Assembly: GCA_026874595.1 (NCBI GenBank)
Contig: CM049319.1
Coordinates: 62,630,917-62,694,916, forward strand
DNA length: 64,000 bases
Reading direction: 5' to 3'
Source: Sipunculus nudus
Taxonomy: Eukaryota > Annelida > Sipuncula > Golfingiida > Sipunculidae
Shown: positions 61,905-64,000 of the stretch, piece by piece
Position numbering within the stretch: position 1 is the first letter of the stretch
Layout of the letters: each line of letters begins with the position of its first letter
Notes under the pieces: generated by a model
The model's input: the letters and a program-made list of their open reading frames with translations, nothing else
Told to the model about the DNA's origin: nothing
Databases searched by the model: none
Position numbers and translations under genes: made by a program

Positions 61905-62580
61905 CTGAAAAATAGAAGCATGATTTAATATTCACTATTTACAGCTTCTGACACTTTAAGGGTCCTATTCACATAAGAGGTATATTAAACATACAAGAAG
62001 TAAAGTGTTTTCTCCTTAAAATATTATGGTATCTGCCTATATGTCATTCTAAAACTGTGCATTACTCCTGTACACAAGTGAAAATAATCTTGCACTAGGA
62101 ACAATCATAGACAAAAACAAGCACAGCATGTACACCCCCTGGTGACCATAATGGGCAATTTAACAAACAAAGACTCAAACCAGTGTTTCTTCTTTCATGT
62201 TTCTACTGCTTGATTGGGAGTTTCATGTGCAAGATCAAACCTTTGGTAATGCAGGCTTGTTTTGATAAACATAAACATGTGGACTGTTTACTCACACAAA
62301 ACCATGATCATGTATAAAACAGGTGAATAGGAGATAGTAAGTCCATGTGGATGGATAGTTTTGCTGGGAAACTTTGAGGCAAAAAAACTAATAGCATGAG
62401 ATACCAGTAATAAACATGCAAATGCTTATGTTCCTTTGGATGTCCTACACAGAACATTGATTCCTGCATTAACCCTTATGTGATTCACTCTGCTTTTGAA
62501 TGTACCTGTTTACAATCAAACTATATACACTGACTGGCAGAATAAATAACTTTACATTTACATTTGTCATAAGTAAAGGT

Positions 62581-62880
62581 AAGGTGACGTCTGTTTGGCG
62601 AGCCTTGTGGCTCATCAGGCTGGAGCTTATGCCTGTTTCTGTAGTGTGAAGCGACTTTGGGAGTAAAACTCCTCCTGGATGGGATGCTAGTTCATCACAG
62701 GACACCTTCCCAGTATTTACTGGTACCCATTTCTACTGCTAGGTGGACAGAGGCACACTTGTGGTTGGGACCTTGCCCAAGGGTCTTAGCAGGATAGGGA
62801 TCTGACAGGGTTTCAAACTCAAGACCTGATCGTGAGACACAACACTCCATTTTTCAGCCAGCGGGAACATGTTTTGCCAA
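62581..62880 (-). mobile_element. tRNA-derived SINE, minus strand
   Basis: On the minus strand an A-box-like TGGCTGAAAAATGG (62860-62847) and a B-box-like GAGTTTGAAACCC (62820-62808) form the tRNA-like head. The body contains the reverse of 'ccttgcccaagggtctta' and 'gggatgctagttcatcac', as in widespread invertebrate SINEs. Confidence 0.75.
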
Positions 62881-63479
62881 CTGCCCTACTTTCAGGCAAA
62901 GTCATTCAGGGGATCTCCTGATTGACATGTGTTGTGGCTCTGCAATGCACATGGCCCTATGTGCTGTGTTTATATTGACACCTGTGATCACAGCCAGTCT
63001 ACTGTTTTTAACACTCATTTACAGGACTTAGCATATTGTTTCAAGGCAATATATTGCCTGTGGCAGGTACAAATATATTTTAAAGGGATCAGCTATTTTT
63101 GTGTTAATTCAACATGCTTTAAACGTGACTCGGTCCCTTTAATCAAGGGCTTACAATTCAATGTACTGATTCTCTGATGCATTAATGTTAAACCCCTAAT
63201 ATTAATCAAGTTTTCAGGAGAAGCTGGGAAGTCTGCTGAATAGACTGATCTTCAAACAAGGCCTACAGGCCTAACGCAAACCTGTGCAAAGTTTGGGAGT
63301 ATGAATGGAGATTTATTTTTAAAAGTTAATATTGATCCTCTTATGTCCTGCATGTCTTCCTTAGTCATTATGAAATGGATGTTTCAGACCTGCAAGTTTT
63401 GGACTAGGACATTTTAAAACTAGGATGTACCAGTCAGGTTTTGCCAGGGAGAATTATTGGGACATATGAACGGACAATT

Positions 63480-63720
63480 TGGCAGCATGGTTTTGGAGAA
63501 GAACATTTTTTAATGTTTTTAGCTTTTTCCCAATAAAATCCAGGAAAATGCAGTAAGCCAAGAAATAAGCAATATCCGATAGAATTTTTTAGAAGACAAA
63601 TTTTTTGCGAAAGAATTGGTGATGCTAGCTCCTACCCTTTTTGAGATAGCTATGACACACAACGGATGACAGAAGACGGACGAAGCCACACCACTGCATA
63701 AGCTCACAGATTTGCTAAAA
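63480..63720 (+). repeat. Repeat family F, copy near window end
   Basis: Matches 33300-33490: 'aaaatgcagt', 'aatatccgatagaattttt', 'gatgctagctcctaccctttt' and 'gagatagctatg'. Confidence 0.82.
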
Positions 63721-63779
63721 ATGCAAACCAAGTTTTTTCAAACAGTTAAAAGATATATTTCCAATAGTCTGGCATTCTG

Positions 63780-63802
63780 CGTCTAGACAATGTGTCTAGA
63801 CG
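63780..63802. repeat. 10-bp inverted repeat with 3-bp spacer
   Basis: CGTCTAGACA, atg, TGTCTAGACG, a perfect short hairpin. TGTCTAGA words recur to 63845. Confidence 0.9.
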
Positions 63803-64000
63803 TCTGAATGCTGTGTCTAGATGTCAAGGCACATTGTCTAGACACCAGACAGAGCCAGGTCAGTTGCAATGGTGTATCTGGACCCTACCTGGTTGTACTA
63901 AGTGACCTCTTGACTTGGCTGCTGAAACTCAGCATGTTGTCAAATTTGTTTTCAATCACAGAAAGCCTTTTTCAATTGGCCACACTAAATTTTTAAAGCT

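Larger units (their letters stand above)
61905..64000 (-). other. UBE2M upstream intron, 5' portion outside window
   Basis: By strand and phase this stretch must be intron upstream of the exon ending at 61904. I looked for the expected preceding exon (catalytic-loop segment ending in a Leu-Arg junction) and did not see it. It contains a minus-strand SINE (62581-62880), a short match to 27402-27442 at 63251-63291, a copy of repeat family F (63480-63720) and an inverted repeat (63780-63802). Confidence 0.7.

Noticed and set aside
61905-64000. Expected UBE2M exon carrying the catalytic cysteine
   Set aside because: Searched by eye on the minus strand for the expected peptide before the Leu-Arg junction. 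None found, so it likely lies beyond the window.
1-64000. Autonomous transposon, retroelement or viral protein genes
   Set aside because: No reverse transcriptase, integrase, transposase, Rep/Helicase or capsid motifs were recognised in any open frame. All mobile elements here look non-autonomous.

Overview
The window is eukaryotic, AT-rich, intron/intergenic DNA packed with repeats. No bacterial-style genes are present, and no open frame of appreciable length outside repeats looks like a complete protein. The repeat style points to a lophotrochozoan, most likely a mollusc such as a bivalve. It includes short elements headed by a GACCCATGGGTC-type palindrome, GGAC-rich tails ending in a hairpin plus CTAAAA, GGCGGGGGCAT-ended elements, and 'tgacctttgaac..gtgacccaaaatcaatag' repeats. 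This assignment rests on general knowledge of repeat landscapes, not on a species marker.

Only one protein-coding gene is recognised. The last two coding exons of the NEDD8-conjugating enzyme UBC12 (UBE2M) lie on the minus strand at 61841-61904 and 57213-57353. They are separated by a 4.5 kb intron that has been invaded by a mobile element and a 48-bp minisatellite. The upstream exons, including the catalytic cysteine, are not in the window. The gene continues past 64000.

Layout. 0-4.9 kb: a tRNA-derived SINE, a 15-bp minisatellite and AT-rich DNA. 4.9-8.6 kb: mostly single-copy. 8.6-11.7 kb: a ~300-bp-unit array and a bivalve-type repeat. 12-15.3 kb: mostly single-copy. 15.3-18.0 kb: repeat array A and a decayed element. 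18.4-22.3 kb: minisatellites, dispersed repeats and a pogo-like MITE. 22.3-27 kb: the longest repeat-poor stretch, with candidate conserved non-coding DNA. 27-34.9 kb: a 180-bp array element with a nested insertion, a second array A, the first of three copies of a DNA transposon with 9-bp target duplications, and array C. 35-43 kb: the other two transposon copies, a 28-bp minisatellite broken by a repeat insertion, and homopolymer tracts. 43.7-56.1 kb: nested hairpin-ended elements including two near-identical 2.6 kb copies. 57.2-64 kb: the UBE2M 3' part, more repeats and a minus-strand SINE.

The most interesting observation concerns two element families with unrelated terminal sequences. Both end in a 31-bp hairpin with 14-bp arms, a mismatch at the same arm position and a 3-nt loop, followed by an A-run. 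Both also carry a palindrome at the head, followed by a copy of the complement of the hairpin's right arm. This layout resembles non-autonomous Helitron2/Helentron (HINE/DINE-1 type) elements. A second strong observation is a non-autonomous DNA transposon present three times, each copy flanked by a perfect 9-bp target-site duplication.
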